A stretch of 64,000 nt of DNA from an uncultured Aquitalea sp. (GTDB taxonomy: Bacteria; Pseudomonadota; Gammaproteobacteria; Burkholderiales; Chromobacteriaceae): positions 164,592-228,591 of the forward strand of contig NZ_CAMFLA010000005.1 in the NCBI RefSeq assembly GCF_945957525.1. Direction: 5' to 3'. The notes under the pieces are model-generated. The model did no database searches, was not told the DNA's origin, and was given only the letters and a program-made list of their open reading frames with translations. Every line of letters begins with the position of its first letter. Positions within the stretch are counted from its first letter, which is position 1. Made by a program: the position numbers and the translations under genes. Positions 12,106 to 23,456 of the stretch are shown here, piece after piece.

Positions 12106-13188
12106 ATGACCAAGGCACAAGATTCCAAAAAAGTCGGCGTGTTCATCGCGTCCGCCATCGCTCTGTGCGTACTGCCCTTCATCGTGGGCGGCTCGCTGGG
12201 CAATTCCTGGGTGCGCATCGTCGACTTCGCGCTGCTTTACGTGATGCTGGCGCTGGGCCTGAACATCGTGGTGGGCTTCGCTGGCCTGCTCGACCTGGGC
12301 TTTATCGCCTTCTACGCCGTGGGCGCTTACACCTACGCGTTGCTGAGTTCGCCGCACTTCGGCCTGCACCTGCCGTTCTACATCACGATTCCGCTGGGCG
12401 CTTTGTTCGCCGCCTTCTTCGGCATCCTGCTGGGTACGCCGGTGCTGCGACTTAAAGGCGACTACCTGGCCATCGTGACGCTGGGTTTCGGTGAAATCAT
12501 CCGGATCTTCATGAACAACCTGAACGCCCCGGTGAACATCACCAACGGGCCGCAAGGTATCAACCTGATCGATCCGATCCATGTGGCCGGCGTCGACCTG
12601 GGCACGCCAATCAGCCTGTTTGGGCTGAATCTGCCCCCGGTCTATCTGTACTACTACCTGTTCCTGGTGCTGACCGTGATCGTGGTGATCATGGCCTGGC
12701 GTCTGCAACATTCCCGCATCGGCCGCGCCTGGGTCGCCCTGCGCGAAGACCAGATTGCCGCTTCCGCCATGGGTATCAATATCCGCAACATCAAGCTCTT
12801 GGCCTTTGCGCTGGGCGCGCTGTCCGGTGGTGTGGCCGGCGGTCTGTTCTCCGCCTTCCAGGGCTTTGTGTCGCCGGAATCCTTCAGCTTGCTGGAGTCC
12901 ATCATGATCCTGGCCATGATCGTGCTGGGCGGCATGGGCAATATCGCCGGCGTGATTCTGGGCGCCGTGGTGCTGACCATCGCGCCGGAAATCCTGCGCG
13001 ACGTGATCGGTCCGCTGCAGATGAAGACCATGGGCCGCATGCTGATCGACCCGGAAAACGCTCGTATGCTGCTGTTCGGTCTCGCCATGGTGGCAATGAT
13101 GCTGGTGCGTCCGGAAGGCATGCTGCCGTCCAAGCGCCGCAAGGCTGAATTCCGCGACGCCAAAGCCGCCGCAGCGCAGAAAGGTTAA
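12106..13188 (+). CDS. livM: Branched-chain amino-acid ABC transporter permease LivM
   Basis: A 360-residue second permease. Conserved LivM stretches include YVMLALGLNIVVGFAGLLDLGFIAFYAVGAY, LRLKGDYLAIVTLGFGEI and GRAWVALREDQIAASAMGI, the latter being the loop that contacts the ATPases. The ATG at 12106 follows GGGGGAG; it is 19 bp after livH and 3 bp before livG. A basic C-terminal tail (PSKRRKAEFRDAKAAAAQ) is cytoplasmic. Confidence 0.94.
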   Translation: MTKAQDSKKVGVFIASAIALCVLPFIVGGSLGNSWVRIVDFALLYVMLALGLNIVVGFAGLLDLGFIAFYAVGAYTYALLSSPHFGLHLPFYITIPLGALFAAFFGILLGTPVLRLKGDYLAIVTLGFGEIIRIFMNNLNAPVNITNGPQGINLIDPIHVAGVDLGTPISLFGLNLPPVYLYYYLFLVLTVIVVIMAWRLQHSRIGRAWVALREDQIAASAMGINIRNIKLLAFALGALSGGVAGGLFSAFQGFVSPESFSLLESIMILAMIVLGGMGNIAGVILGAVVLTIAPEILRDVIGPLQMKTMGRMLIDPENARMLLFGLAMVAMMLVRPEGMLPSKRRKAEFRDAKAAAAQKG

Positions 13189-13191
13189 GTC

Positions 13192-13962
13192 ATGGCTGAA
13201 GTACTGCTGAAAATCGAAGGCATTCACAAGCGCTTCGGCGGCCTGCACGCCCTGAACGACGTGGGCCTCACCATCAACAAGGGTGAAATCTACGGCTTGA
13301 TCGGCCCCAACGGCGCCGGCAAGACGACCTTGTTCAACGTATTGACCGGTCTGTACGTGCCGGATGAAGGCTCTTTCACCTTTGACGGCAAGAACCTGTT
13401 TCAGGCCAAGCCGCACATCGTGGTGGAATCCGGCATCGCCCGTACCTTCCAGAACATCCGTCTGTTTGCCGAAATGACCGCGCTGGAAAACGTGATGGTG
13501 GGTCGCCACATCCGTTCCAAGGCGGGGGCGCTGGGCGCCGTGCTGCGCGATCGTCGCACCCGCGAAGAAGAGCGCGCCATTGAGGCGAAGGCCTGGGAGC
13601 TGCTGGAATACGTCGGCATTACCGATGTGGCCGAAGAGCGCGCCCGCAACCTGTCCTACGGCCATCAGCGTCGTCTGGAGATCGCCCGCGCGCTGGCCAC
13701 CGAGCCCAAGCTGCTGGCGCTGGACGAGCCGGCCGCCGGCATGAACCCGCGCGAAACCGAAGAGCTTAAGGAACTGATGAGCAAGATCGCTAAGGGCGGC
13801 GTTACCGTCCTGCTGATCGAGCACGACGTCAAGCTCATGATGGGCCTGTGCGACCGCATCGCGGTACTGGACTACGGCAAGAAGATTGCCGAAGGCGTAC
13901 CGGAAGAAGTGCGTCGTAATCCGAAGGTCATCGAGGCGTATTTGGGAGCGGCACACGCATGA
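13192..13962 (+). CDS. livG: Branched-chain amino-acid ABC transporter ATPase LivG
   Basis: A 256-residue ABC ATPase. Walker A is GPNGAGKTT, the family-typical GIARTFQNIRLF precedes the signature LSYGHQRRLEIARAL, and Walker B is LLALDEPAAGMN with a switch histidine in IEHDVKLMM. It powers transport together with LivF. Its stop overlaps the livF start (ATGA), so the two are translationally coupled. Confidence 0.95.
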   Translation: MAEVLLKIEGIHKRFGGLHALNDVGLTINKGEIYGLIGPNGAGKTTLFNVLTGLYVPDEGSFTFDGKNLFQAKPHIVVESGIARTFQNIRLFAEMTALENVMVGRHIRSKAGALGAVLRDRRTREEERAIEAKAWELLEYVGITDVAEERARNLSYGHQRRLEIARALATEPKLLALDEPAAGMNPRETEELKELMSKIAKGGVTVLLIEHDVKLMMGLCDRIAVLDYGKKIAEGVPEEVRRNPKVIEAYLGAAHA

Positions 13963-14669
13963 GTCTCTTGGAAGTCAAAAACCTGCAAGTGGCCTATGGC
14001 GGCATTCAGGCCGTCAAAGGGGTGGATTTTCACATCAACCAGGGCGAGTTGGTCACCCTGATCGGCGCCAACGGCGCCGGCAAGACCACCACCCTGAAAA
14101 CCCTGGTGGGCATGGTCAAGCCGTCCGGCGGCTCCATTACTTATGATGGCAAGGCCAACGGCACGATCCCTTCGTACGATTACGTGCGCCATGGTCTGGT
14201 GATGGTGCCGGAAGGTCGCGGCATTTTCGCCAAGCTGACGGTGGAAGAAAACCTGCAAATGGGCGCGTACTACCGTAACGACCCGGCAGCCATCCAGAGT
14301 GAAATCGAGCGCGTATACGAACTGTTCCCGCGCCTGAAAGAGCGTTATAAGCAGCTGGCCGGCACGCTGTCCGGCGGCGAGCAGCAAATGGTGGCCATGG
14401 GCCGCGCCATGCTGTCCAAGCCCAAGCTGCTTTTGCTGGATGAACCGTCCATGGGCCTGGCGCCGATCATCGTGGAAAAGATCTTCGAGATCATCCAGAT
14501 GATTGCCAAGGAAGGCGTGACCATGCTGCTGGTAGAGCAAAACGCCAAGCTGGCGCTGGAAGTTTCCCAGCGCGGTTATGTGATGGAAAGCGGCAAGATC
14601 ACCATGAGTGGTCCGGCTCGCGAACTGCTCGACGACGAACGCGTGCGCAACGCCTACCTCGGTGAGTAA
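13959..14669 (+). CDS. livF: Branched-chain amino-acid ABC transporter ATPase LivF
   Basis: A 236-residue ABC ATPase with Walker A GANGAGKTT, signature LSGGEQQMVAMGRA, Walker B LLLLDEPSMGLAP and the LivF-typical MVPEGRGIFAKLTVEENL. It is the last gene of the operon. A terminator-like hairpin starts about 30 bp after its stop, inside the beginning of the next gene. Confidence 0.95.
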   Translation: MSLLEVKNLQVAYGGIQAVKGVDFHINQGELVTLIGANGAGKTTTLKTLVGMVKPSGGSITYDGKANGTIPSYDYVRHGLVMVPEGRGIFAKLTVEENLQMGAYYRNDPAAIQSEIERVYELFPRLKERYKQLAGTLSGGEQQMVAMGRAMLSKPKLLLLDEPSMGLAPIIVEKIFEIIQMIAKEGVTMLLVEQNAKLALEVSQRGYVMESGKITMSGPARELLDDERVRNAYLGE

Positions 14670-14685
14670 GCCAAAAGAGTCTTGA

Positions 14686-15465
14686 ATGACAGCAACGATT
14701 AGCCCCGAAGTACTGGTTCACCAGCTCTTCGGGGCCTTTTTATTGCCCCCCTTCGTTTTCCTGCTGCCGCTGCTGTTTGGCCTGTGGCTGAAGCGTCGGC
14801 GGCCTCGCGTCGGCGCGATGTTTATCGCCGCTGCCATCTTGCTGGCCTATGTCTTGTCCATTCCCCGGACCGCGATGTGGCTTAGTGCCGGTCTTGAGCG
14901 CTATCCCGTTGTGCAGATGGAGGAAATGGCGAAGGTACAGGCTATCGTTGTGCTGGGCGGCGGTAAAAAGCCCGCACCGGAATATGGTCGCAGCGAGCCC
15001 AGCGCGGACACGCTGTCCCGCTTGCGTTATGCCGCCCATCTTGCGCGACGCACCGGCTTGCCCTTGCTGGTAAGCGGCGGCGCGCCAATCGGTGGCGAGG
15101 CTGAGGCCCGCGTGATGGCGAGGACGTTGGCCGAAGACTACGGCATCAAAGCGCGTTGGGTGGAGGACCAATCCGCCACCACGCTGGAGAATGCGCGTTT
15201 CAGCTCCCGCCTGCTGGCGGCGGACGGTATAGGCCGCATCGCGCTGGTGAGTCAGGGTTGGCATTTACGCCGTGCCGAGCCGTTTTTCGAACAGACGGGA
15301 CTGACGGTGTTACCTGCGCCCACCGGTTTTGTGCGTTATGACGGTGAGGGCCTGCTCTGGTACATTCCACAAGGGCGCGCCATGCAGGAATGCCATTCCG
15401 CCTTGCGGGAGTGGGTGGGCATCCTGTTCTATGGCGTGCGCGACAAGTTGCGCGCCGTCTTCTAG
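14686..15465 (+). CDS. YdcF/ElyC-like DUF218 membrane-anchored protein
   Basis: A 259-residue protein with two N-terminal membrane segments (residues about 12-33 and 42-62) and a DUF218 domain: QAIVVLGGGKK at the start, PLLVSGGAP in the middle, then SATTLENARFS and VSQGWHLRRA. ElyC/YdcF-type proteins act in envelope biogenesis, ElyC affecting peptidoglycan synthesis in E. coli, but the reaction is unknown. It begins 16 bp after livF. A terminator hairpin lies within codons 6-19, so livF transcription may be largely stopped before this gene. Confidence 0.85.
   Translation: MTATISPEVLVHQLFGAFLLPPFVFLLPLLFGLWLKRRRPRVGAMFIAAAILLAYVLSIPRTAMWLSAGLERYPVVQMEEMAKVQAIVVLGGGKKPAPEYGRSEPSADTLSRLRYAAHLARRTGLPLLVSGGAPIGGEAEARVMARTLAEDYGIKARWVEDQSATTLENARFSSRLLAADGIGRIALVSQGWHLRRAEPFFEQTGLTVLPAPTGFVRYDGEGLLWYIPQGRAMQECHSALREWVGILFYGVRDKLRAVF
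14702..14741 (+). terminator. Terminator hairpin embedded in the start of the DUF218 gene
   Basis: GCCCCGAAG (14702-14710) pairs perfectly with CTTCGGGGC (14727-14735) over a 16-nt loop, followed by CTTTTT. This is a good rho-independent terminator for the liv operon, yet it lies inside the coding sequence that starts at 14686. Confidence 0.7.
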
Positions 15466-15560
15466 CCGCAGCAAGTCTCTTCGTTTTTTCAGCATATCCG
15501 GCTCGCGGACTGTCAGCATGTCTCAACGACGGTTGGCCGCTGGCCTGTAAGGAATCCGCC

Positions 15561-16310
15561 ATGCAGACGGGCGCCATCATCATCGGTGACGAACTCTTGT
15601 CCGGCAAACGCCAGGACAAGCACATGGCTACGCTGATCCGCCTGTTGGCGGCGCGTGGCATGAAACTCGGTTGGGTCGAGTATGTGGGCGACGACCCGGC
15701 GCGCATTACTGCCAGCCTCGCGCGTGCTTTTGCCGGCGACGATCTGGTGTTCAGTTTCGGCGGTATTGGCGCCACGCCGGACGATCACACCCGCGCTTGC
15801 GCCGCCGAGGCCTTGGGTTTGCCGCTGGAGGTGCATCCGGAAGCGCGGGCGCTGATTGAAGGCCGCTTTGGCGCCGAGGCTTATCCGCACCGTATCAATA
15901 TGGGTAATTTCCCTATCGGTAGTCGGTTGATTCCCAATCCGGTGAATCAGATGGCGGGGTTTTCACACGGTCATGTCCATTTTGTGCCGGGTTTTCCCTC
16001 CATGGCCTGGCCGATGGTGGAGTGGGTGTTGGACACCTTCTACCCGCATTTGCGCAATGATCAGCCTGATGTCGAGGCCAACATCATTGCCGTCAACGCA
16101 CGCGAGGGCGATCTGATCACGCTGATGCAGACGTTTGCCGAACGCTACCCGGCGCTGCGTTTGTCCAGCCTGCCCAATTTTGGCAATGACGCCATTCCGC
16201 AGATGCATATCGAGTTTGGTTTCAGCGGGCAGCCCGCACTGGTGCAAATGGCCATGAGTGAATTCCGCAAAGCCTTGCAGGAGATGGGCTACGAGTTGCG
16301 CGAGAAGTAA
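15561..16310 (+). CDS. CinA-like molybdopterin-binding-domain protein
   Basis: A 249-residue protein consisting of a MoCF/CinA N-terminal-type domain. The start TGAIIIGDELLSGKRQDKH and the core VFSFGGIGATPDDHTRACAA are the typical fold landmarks of competence/damage-inducible protein A N-domains. The C-terminal nicotinamide-nucleotide amidase domain of full CinA is absent, as in many stand-alone homologues. The ATG at 15561 has TAAGGA 8 bp upstream. The physiological role is unclear; some relatives act on ADP-ribose or CoA-type pyrophosphates. Confidence 0.85.
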   Translation: MQTGAIIIGDELLSGKRQDKHMATLIRLLAARGMKLGWVEYVGDDPARITASLARAFAGDDLVFSFGGIGATPDDHTRACAAEALGLPLEVHPEARALIEGRFGAEAYPHRINMGNFPIGSRLIPNPVNQMAGFSHGHVHFVPGFPSMAWPMVEWVLDTFYPHLRNDQPDVEANIIAVNAREGDLITLMQTFAERYPALRLSSLPNFGNDAIPQMHIEFGFSGQPALVQMAMSEFRKALQEMGYELREK

Positions 16311-16434
16311 GAGGCTAAACTCTTATTTCTTGGATATGGGTAAATATAGTTAATTTCAATATGTTTGCTTTTGATTTTTTGTTTGATTTGTAATTTTATT
16401 GGCTGGAAAATTCAAATTTATTTAATTTGTCGAG

Positions 16435-17274
16435 GTGTTGGTTTTGGTGAGAAATATCTGCCTGTTATCATGTTTTGCTGCTAGTCATGTTTTTGCGGAA
16501 GCTGTTTCTCCAGAAGTTCAGGAGAGGGCTATGGCTCTTACGGAGAAAATAATAGCGGAGCAACTTGAGGATGCGGAAAGAGATGGTGGCGGCAAGGCGG
16601 AAAATTTTTCACTGGTTATGAGCCGTTTTTATAATTGGATGCCTGATCCGAGTGAGGTCAGCTTCTGGCGGGGGTATGGGGCTTTTCTGAAGGTAAATAA
16701 AACCCTTCAGCTGCAGTACAACCTATCAGTGCATGGTGTAAAGGTGCAGCCTAAGTTCGATATATTTACATATCAGTACCAAGTGACCAACCCTGGTGGC
16801 GAGTACTCATATCCAAAACCGGTTATGGTTTGGTCGAGCGGTGGTGAGTATCTAAGACTTGATGGAGATAGATTTTATCGTCAGCATGATGTTTCGCTTT
16901 TGGGGCTGGTTTCTATCGCGGAGTTTAGAGGGGTGGGGCGTGATGATTTTTCGGTGTATGGGACTGATTATTTGAATGTTTCATCAAGAGGAAATGTTTT
17001 CTCCTACCGGCAAGCGTTAAGAAATAATGCTTCATCGGAGAGGGAGTATCGAGAGGAAACTTGTAGGCAAGTTAAGGAAGTAAAGGCTTCGGATATTGGA
17101 TATGGACTGAGTGGTTCAGCTTTTTTGTATCGGTGTGCTGGGTTGCAGGGGTTAACTATGATGCGTGCTTATCTTAAGCAATATGGTTGGTTTTTGGTCT
17201 TGTCTTACCAATTATCTGGGTCTTCTGAAGTAAAATTCAAATACTCACGATTTTCAGCTGTTGTTTTCAAGTAG
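16435..17274 (+). CDS. Orphan secreted protein, AT-rich
   Basis: I do not recognise this family. About 279 residues with an N-terminal signal peptide (RNICLLSCFAASHVFA, cleavage likely before EAVS). The mature part begins with a charged helix and continues as mixed, tyrosine-rich sequence; two cysteines (ETCRQV and YRCAG) could form a disulphide. Start choice is uncertain: GTG 16435, or GTG 16447, which has GAGG 10 bp upstream. Base composition and codon use are much more AT-rich than the neighbours, and the upstream 120 bp are AT-rich too. This suggests recent acquisition. It is alone between cinA-like and lrp, with its own terminator. Confidence 0.75.
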   Translation: MLVLVRNICLLSCFAASHVFAEAVSPEVQERAMALTEKIIAEQLEDAERDGGGKAENFSLVMSRFYNWMPDPSEVSFWRGYGAFLKVNKTLQLQYNLSVHGVKVQPKFDIFTYQYQVTNPGGEYSYPKPVMVWSSGGEYLRLDGDRFYRQHDVSLLGLVSIAEFRGVGRDDFSVYGTDYLNVSSRGNVFSYRQALRNNASSEREYREETCRQVKEVKASDIGYGLSGSAFLYRCAGLQGLTMMRAYLKQYGWFLVLSYQLSGSSEVKFKYSRFSAVVFK

Positions 17275-17300
17275 ATTAAACCAGATAGTATCTGACATAA

Positions 17301-17340
17301 ACAGGGCGACTTCCGCGGATGCGGATGTCGCCCTGTTTGT
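17301..17340 (+). terminator. Terminator hairpin after the AT-rich gene
   Basis: ACAGGGCGAC pairs with GTCGCCCTGT; after a T-T mismatch an inner TCCGC/GCGGA stem with loop GGAT extends it to 15 pairs. TTTGTCTTT follows. It is 27 bp past the stop codon. Confidence 0.85.
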
Positions 17341-17618
17341 CTTTGTGGGCCGATGGCCGTTTGAATTGTCCGGAGCGTGGAGGCGGGTGGCCGCGGGGGC
17401 GGGGCCGGGTAGGCCCCTGTTCAGCCCAGCCGGGTGAGTGCCGGCCGGTGGTCAGCGGGCGGGTTGGCCTGCTGTCTGCCGGTGTCTTTGTCCTTGCAAA
17501 CAGCTTACGGGCAGTAGATGGGAAGAGGCTTTTCAAATAAGGCGTCGCTTAGTCTTGATGAGAAGATTATTCTTCAATATTGTCTTTATTGTGATGAATC
17601 TTCTTTTGGTATGTGCAA
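17341..17618. other. Intergenic region before the Lrp-type gene
   Basis: GC-rich to about 17500, then AT-rich. Apart from presumed promoter sequence for the downstream regulator nothing was recognised; open frames here have no supporting start or codon pattern. Confidence 0.5.
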
Positions 17619-18089
17619 ATGGAAAATCAAGAGCCCTTAAGCAGCCTGGACAGGAAGATCCTGCGCGAGCTGCAAAAAAATGCCCGGCTGTCCAATGCGG
17701 AGTTGGCCGAACGGGTCGGCATGTCGGCTTCGGCCTGCTGGAACCATACCCGGCGGTTGGAGGAGGGCGGCTACATTACCGGTTATGTGGCCCTGGTGGA
17801 CCAGCGCAAGCTGGGGCTGCCGGATACGGTGCTGATCGAGGTAACACTCAATGCGCATGAGGAGGACACGCTGGCGCGCTTCGGCGAGGAGCTGGCGGCC
17901 CTGCCGGAAGTGCTGGAGGCGCATCTGGTGTCCGGCGAGTACGACTACCTCATCAAGGTGGCGGTGGACGGCACGGCAGGCTACGAGCGTTTCTTGCGCG
18001 AGAAGCTGTATCGCATCTCCGGCATCCGCCACAGTAGATCGTTGTTTGCCTTGCGTTGCATGAAGTACACACCGTCAGTGCAAGCCTGA
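17619..18089 (+). CDS. Lrp/AsnC family transcriptional regulator
   Basis: A 156-residue feast/famine regulator. An N-terminal helix-turn-helix (LDRKILRELQKNARLSNAELAERVGMSASACWNHTRRLEEGGYI) is followed by the RAM ligand-binding domain (residues about 70-150, ending HSRSLFALRCMKYT). Such proteins sense amino acids and form octameric discs. The ligand cannot be read from sequence; the neighbouring amino-acid catabolic and transport genes make an amino-acid ligand reasonable. The start is ATG 17619 or GTG 17613; neither has a good Shine-Dalgarno sequence. A core copy of the dispersed repeat lies at about 17703. Confidence 0.92.
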   Translation: MENQEPLSSLDRKILRELQKNARLSNAELAERVGMSASACWNHTRRLEEGGYITGYVALVDQRKLGLPDTVLIEVTLNAHEEDTLARFGEELAALPEVLEAHLVSGEYDYLIKVAVDGTAGYERFLREKLYRISGIRHSRSLFALRCMKYTPSVQA

Positions 18090-18470
18090 TGTCGCGACAT
18101 TTATTGCCCAGAGCGCGCCGTTGTTTTGCAGGATTGAAGCCTGCGCGTCGCCAGCTGGCATGAATCGCTTTCCTGGTGAGTTTTGTGAGTAAGAAATGAG
18201 AATTAATTGCGCGGTTTCTATCGTTTTTGACATTTCTTGCAAATCAAGCAATTGTTTGAATTTGCGGGGGAATAACGCGTCAATGGTACCGGTGGGGATG
18301 GGGCTGTCAGTTTTGGCGAAGGGCGAGATGCGGTAGTGGTGTGAGCCAGTCAGCTTTTGATGACGATCAAATTTCAGTGGTGGGGGCGTCTATATCATGG
18401 CGCCCATGTCATGGCCCGGCCAATGTGTCGGGCCATTCATTTTGAATCCCACCACCACCCACCATCTGAA
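18090..18470. other. Intergenic leader region of the chemoreceptor gene
   Basis: It contains the perfect 12-bp palindrome ATGTCGCGACAT at the lrp stop (18089-18100) and, just before the chemoreceptor start, an inverted repeat ATGGCCCG / CGGGCCAT (18411-18418 and 18429-18436) followed by TTCATTTTG. The latter could be a weak terminator or a structured 5' leader. No gene was seen. Confidence 0.45.
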
Positions 18471-20480
18471 ATGTCATTTTCGAAAACAAAATCCCTCTCC
18501 CTGGCGCAAAAGCTGTCGGTGCTGATCAGCATTGCATTGCTGACCGTGCTGGGGCTGGCAGGCTTTCTGGTCAGCAACTGGCTTTCCACCCGCATGGAGC
18601 AGCACGCGGTGGAAAATATGTCCCGCATCAATCGGCAAGTGATCGACATGGTGGACGCCTATGCGTCTCGACTGGAGCGCGAAGCCGCCGACAGCACCTC
18701 GTTGATGTTGTCTTCTCTGCCGGGCAATTGGCATGTCGCCGCAGGCGCTGCGCCTGTGCTGATGGCTGGCGATACCGCGCTTAACGGCAATGAAGCGACT
18801 GTTGATCGTTTCTCCCAGGCCACGCATGGGGCCGCCACGTTCTTTGTGCGCGATGGCGACCGCTTTGTGCGCATTGCCTCTTCCCTGAAGAAAGAAGACG
18901 GCAGCCGCGCGGTGGGCACTAGTCTGGACAGCAGTCACCCGGCTTACGCCTTGCTGAAACAGGGACAGGAGTACACCGGCCCGGCGCGCCTGTTTGGTCG
19001 TGATTACATGACGCACTATCGCCCCTTGAAGGACGCTGCCGGCCAGGTGGTGGGCGCCGCTTTTACTGGTGTGGATTACACCGAAGGGCTGCAGGCGCTG
19101 AAGAGCAAAGTGATGTCGATCAGGATCGGCGATACCGGCTATGTGTTTGTAATGGATGCGCGCGGCCATCCCGGCGATATGCTGATTCATCCCGCCAAAG
19201 CAGGGCAGAACCTGCTGGCGGTGAAGGATGCGGACGGCCAGGATTTCATCCGCAGCATGATGGACGGCAAAAACGGCGATATTTCCTACCGCTGGCAGGA
19301 CCCGGACGGCCGCGTGCGCGAGAAGCTGGCCAGTTTCAAGACCTTTGATCGTTGGGGCTGGCTGGTGGCTACCAGCGCCTATGCAGATGAACTGGTCAAG
19401 GAGCCGCATGAAGTGCGTTTGCGCATGCTGATCGGCACTGCGCTGGTGATTCTGTTGCTGGTGGTCATCACCTTCATCGCCATGCGCCGCTGGGTGACCC
19501 AGCCGCTGTCCTGGCTGGTGGATACCACCCGCCGCGTGGCGGCGGGCGATCTTACCGTGCAGGTGGCGGTGGATCGCGGCGACGAGATCGGCGAAGTATT
19601 GTCGGCCAGCAATGACATGTGCCGCGAACTGCGCCAGCTGGTAAGCGAAGTGAACCAGAGCGTAGAAGGGTTGGCGCGCAATGCCGACAATCTGGCTAAG
19701 GTGTCCGAGGATGTGTCCGGCAGCTCGCAAGAGCAAAGCGCCGCCGTGGCAGCCATGGCGGCCTGCGTGGAAGAAATGACGCACAGCATCAGCCTGGTGA
19801 ACAGCCATGCCGGCAGCGCGCGCGAGCTTGCGGTGCAGTCGGATCAGGTGTCGCGTACCGGCGAGGTGATTGTCAGCCGCACTGTCGCCACCATGCGCGA
19901 AATCGCCTCGGCCTCGTCAGCCACCGCCAGCACCGTCACGCAATTGGGCGAGCGTTCCGAGCAGATCAGCCGAGTGGTAACCGTGATCCGCGATATTGCC
20001 GATCAGACCAATCTGCTGGCGCTGAATGCCGCCATCGAAGCGGCGCGGGCCGGTGAAATGGGCCGCGGCTTTGCCGTGGTGGCCGACGAAGTACGCAAAC
20101 TGGCCGAACGCACAACCCAGTCCACTCTGGAAATCAGCGACACCGTCGCCCGCATCCAGACTGAAGCGCGCGACGCGGTGGACAGCATGAACACTGCCGC
20201 CAGCCAGGTGGAAGCCGGCGTGAAAGCCGCCAGCGAGGCCGGCGACAGTCTGCAAAGCATCCGCGATGGCGCGCGGCAAGTAGAGCAGGCCGTGGTGGGT
20301 ATCGCCGAGGCGCTCAGCGAGCAAAACACCGCCAGCCAGGACATCGCGCACAATGTGGAGCGCGTGGCGCAGCAGGCAGACCAGAACCACCACAAGGCGC
20401 GCGATGCCTCGCTGGTAGCCTGCGACATCACCTCCATGGCGCATCAGCTGCAGCAATCGGTGGCACGCTTCCGCGTATAG
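18471..20480 (+). CDS. Methyl-accepting chemotaxis protein with Cache-type sensor domain
   Basis: A 669-residue inner-membrane chemoreceptor. A first membrane helix (about 16-38) is followed by a large periplasmic region of about 290 residues whose [21 protein letters not shown] and [15 protein letters not shown] motifs mark a Cache (sCache_3/Cache_2-like) sensor. Then come a second membrane helix (about 327-347), a HAMP domain ([22 protein letters not shown]) and a signalling domain with the conserved hairpin tip [41 protein letters not shown]. Cache receptors often sense organic or amino acids. ATG 18471 is chosen; an ATG at 18357 would add a non-conserved 38-residue extension. Confidence 0.9.
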   Translation: MSFSKTKSLSLAQKLSVLISIALLTVLGLAGFLVSNWLSTRMEQHAVENMSRINRQVIDMVDAYASRLEREAADSTSLMLSSLPGNWHVAAGAAPVLMAGDTALNGNEATVDRFSQATHGAATFFVRDGDRFVRIASSLKKEDGSRAVGTSLDSSHPAYALLKQGQEYTGPARLFGRDYMTHYRPLKDAAGQVVGAAFTGVDYTEGLQALKSKVMSIRIGDTGYVFVMDARGHPGDMLIHPAKAGQNLLAVKDADGQDFIRSMMDGKNGDISYRWQDPDGRVREKLASFKTFDRWGWLVATSAYADELVKEPHEVRLRMLIGTALVILLLVVITFIAMRRWVTQPLSWLVDTTRRVAAGDLTVQVAVDRGDEIGEVLSASNDMCRELRQLVSEVNQSVEGLARNADNLAKVSEDVSGSSQEQSAAVAAMAACVEEMTHSISLVNSHAGSARELAVQSDQVSRTGEVIVSRTVATMREIASASSATASTVTQLGERSEQISRVVTVIRDIADQTNLLALNAAIEAARAGEMGRGFAVVADEVRKLAERTTQSTLEISDTVARIQTEARDAVDSMNTAASQVEAGVKAASEAGDSLQSIRDGARQVEQAVVGIAEALSEQNTASQDIAHNVERVAQQADQNHHKARDASLVACDITSMAHQLQQSVARFRV

Positions 20481-20508
20481 CGCCTTGCCGCAGGCGGCCA
20501 TGCCGCTA

Positions 20509-20554
20509 CCAAAGCAAAGCCCCGCCACCCCGTGTTGGCGGGGCTTTGCTTTGG
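20509..20554. terminator. Strong bidirectional terminator after the chemoreceptor
   Basis: A 19-bp perfect stem, beginning CCAAAGCAAAGCCCC and ending GGGGCTTTGCTTTGG, with a loop of about 8 nt. It sits 28 bp after the stop codon. Confidence 0.88.
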
Positions 20555-23050
<2,496 letters not shown>

Positions 23051-23111
23051 GTCGCATCATCAGCAGACTGAAAACCGCCGCGTCGCGCAAGCGATAGCGG
23101 CGGTTCTGTGT

Positions 23112-23402
23112 TTACTGAGCCTGCTGAGGGAAAAGCGCTTTGCATTTGGCATCGCTATCCGGACCAGTAAAAATCACCTGCTTCCAGTGTGTGGTTTCAT
23201 AAACACCCGGGTAGGCACCTTTTTTGCAAGATATATCACTTGTTAATAATGCCAGATAGTTTCCGTCTGGTGAGAAGATGGCGCGATCTGTATCGCCAGC
23301 AAATAAAGATCGAGCCAGGTTTTTATCTGACCTGCTATACCAATAGAAGGGTTTATTTTTTATGTGTATTGCGCTTTCAAACGAATTTTTTTATTTTTCC
23401 AC
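23112..23402 (-). pseudogene. Truncated second copy of the T6SS immunity-candidate gene
   Basis: Read on the minus strand, about 95 codons ending at the stop 23112-23114 are a diverged copy of the C-terminal part of the gene at 24540-25295. Matching pieces include FSPDGNYLALL (versus LSPDGNYLALS), CKKGAYPGVYETTHWKQVIFTGPDSDAKCKALFP (versus CRKGAYPGVYNT..WKQVIFTTPDVDAKCAALFP). The C-terminus is shorter and lacks the tail after ALFP. The upstream half is missing: the similarity stops at the left end of the IS element at 23403. A tandem gene duplication followed by IS insertion and deletion explains this best. Confidence 0.8.
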
Positions 23403-23421
23403 GGCGCTGTTGCATAAATCC
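23403..23421 (+). repeat. Left terminal inverted repeat of the IS
   Basis: GGCGCTGTTGCATAAATCC; it matches the complement of the right end at 17 of 19 positions. Confidence 0.9.
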
Positions 23422-23456
23422 TGAACAGGACGAGTTTTCCCTTTCCCCAAGCGGAC

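Noticed and set aside
12100..13956. A 618-codon minus-strand frame across livM and livG
   Set aside because: It is antisense to two clearly conserved genes and has no Shine-Dalgarno sequence or known motif.
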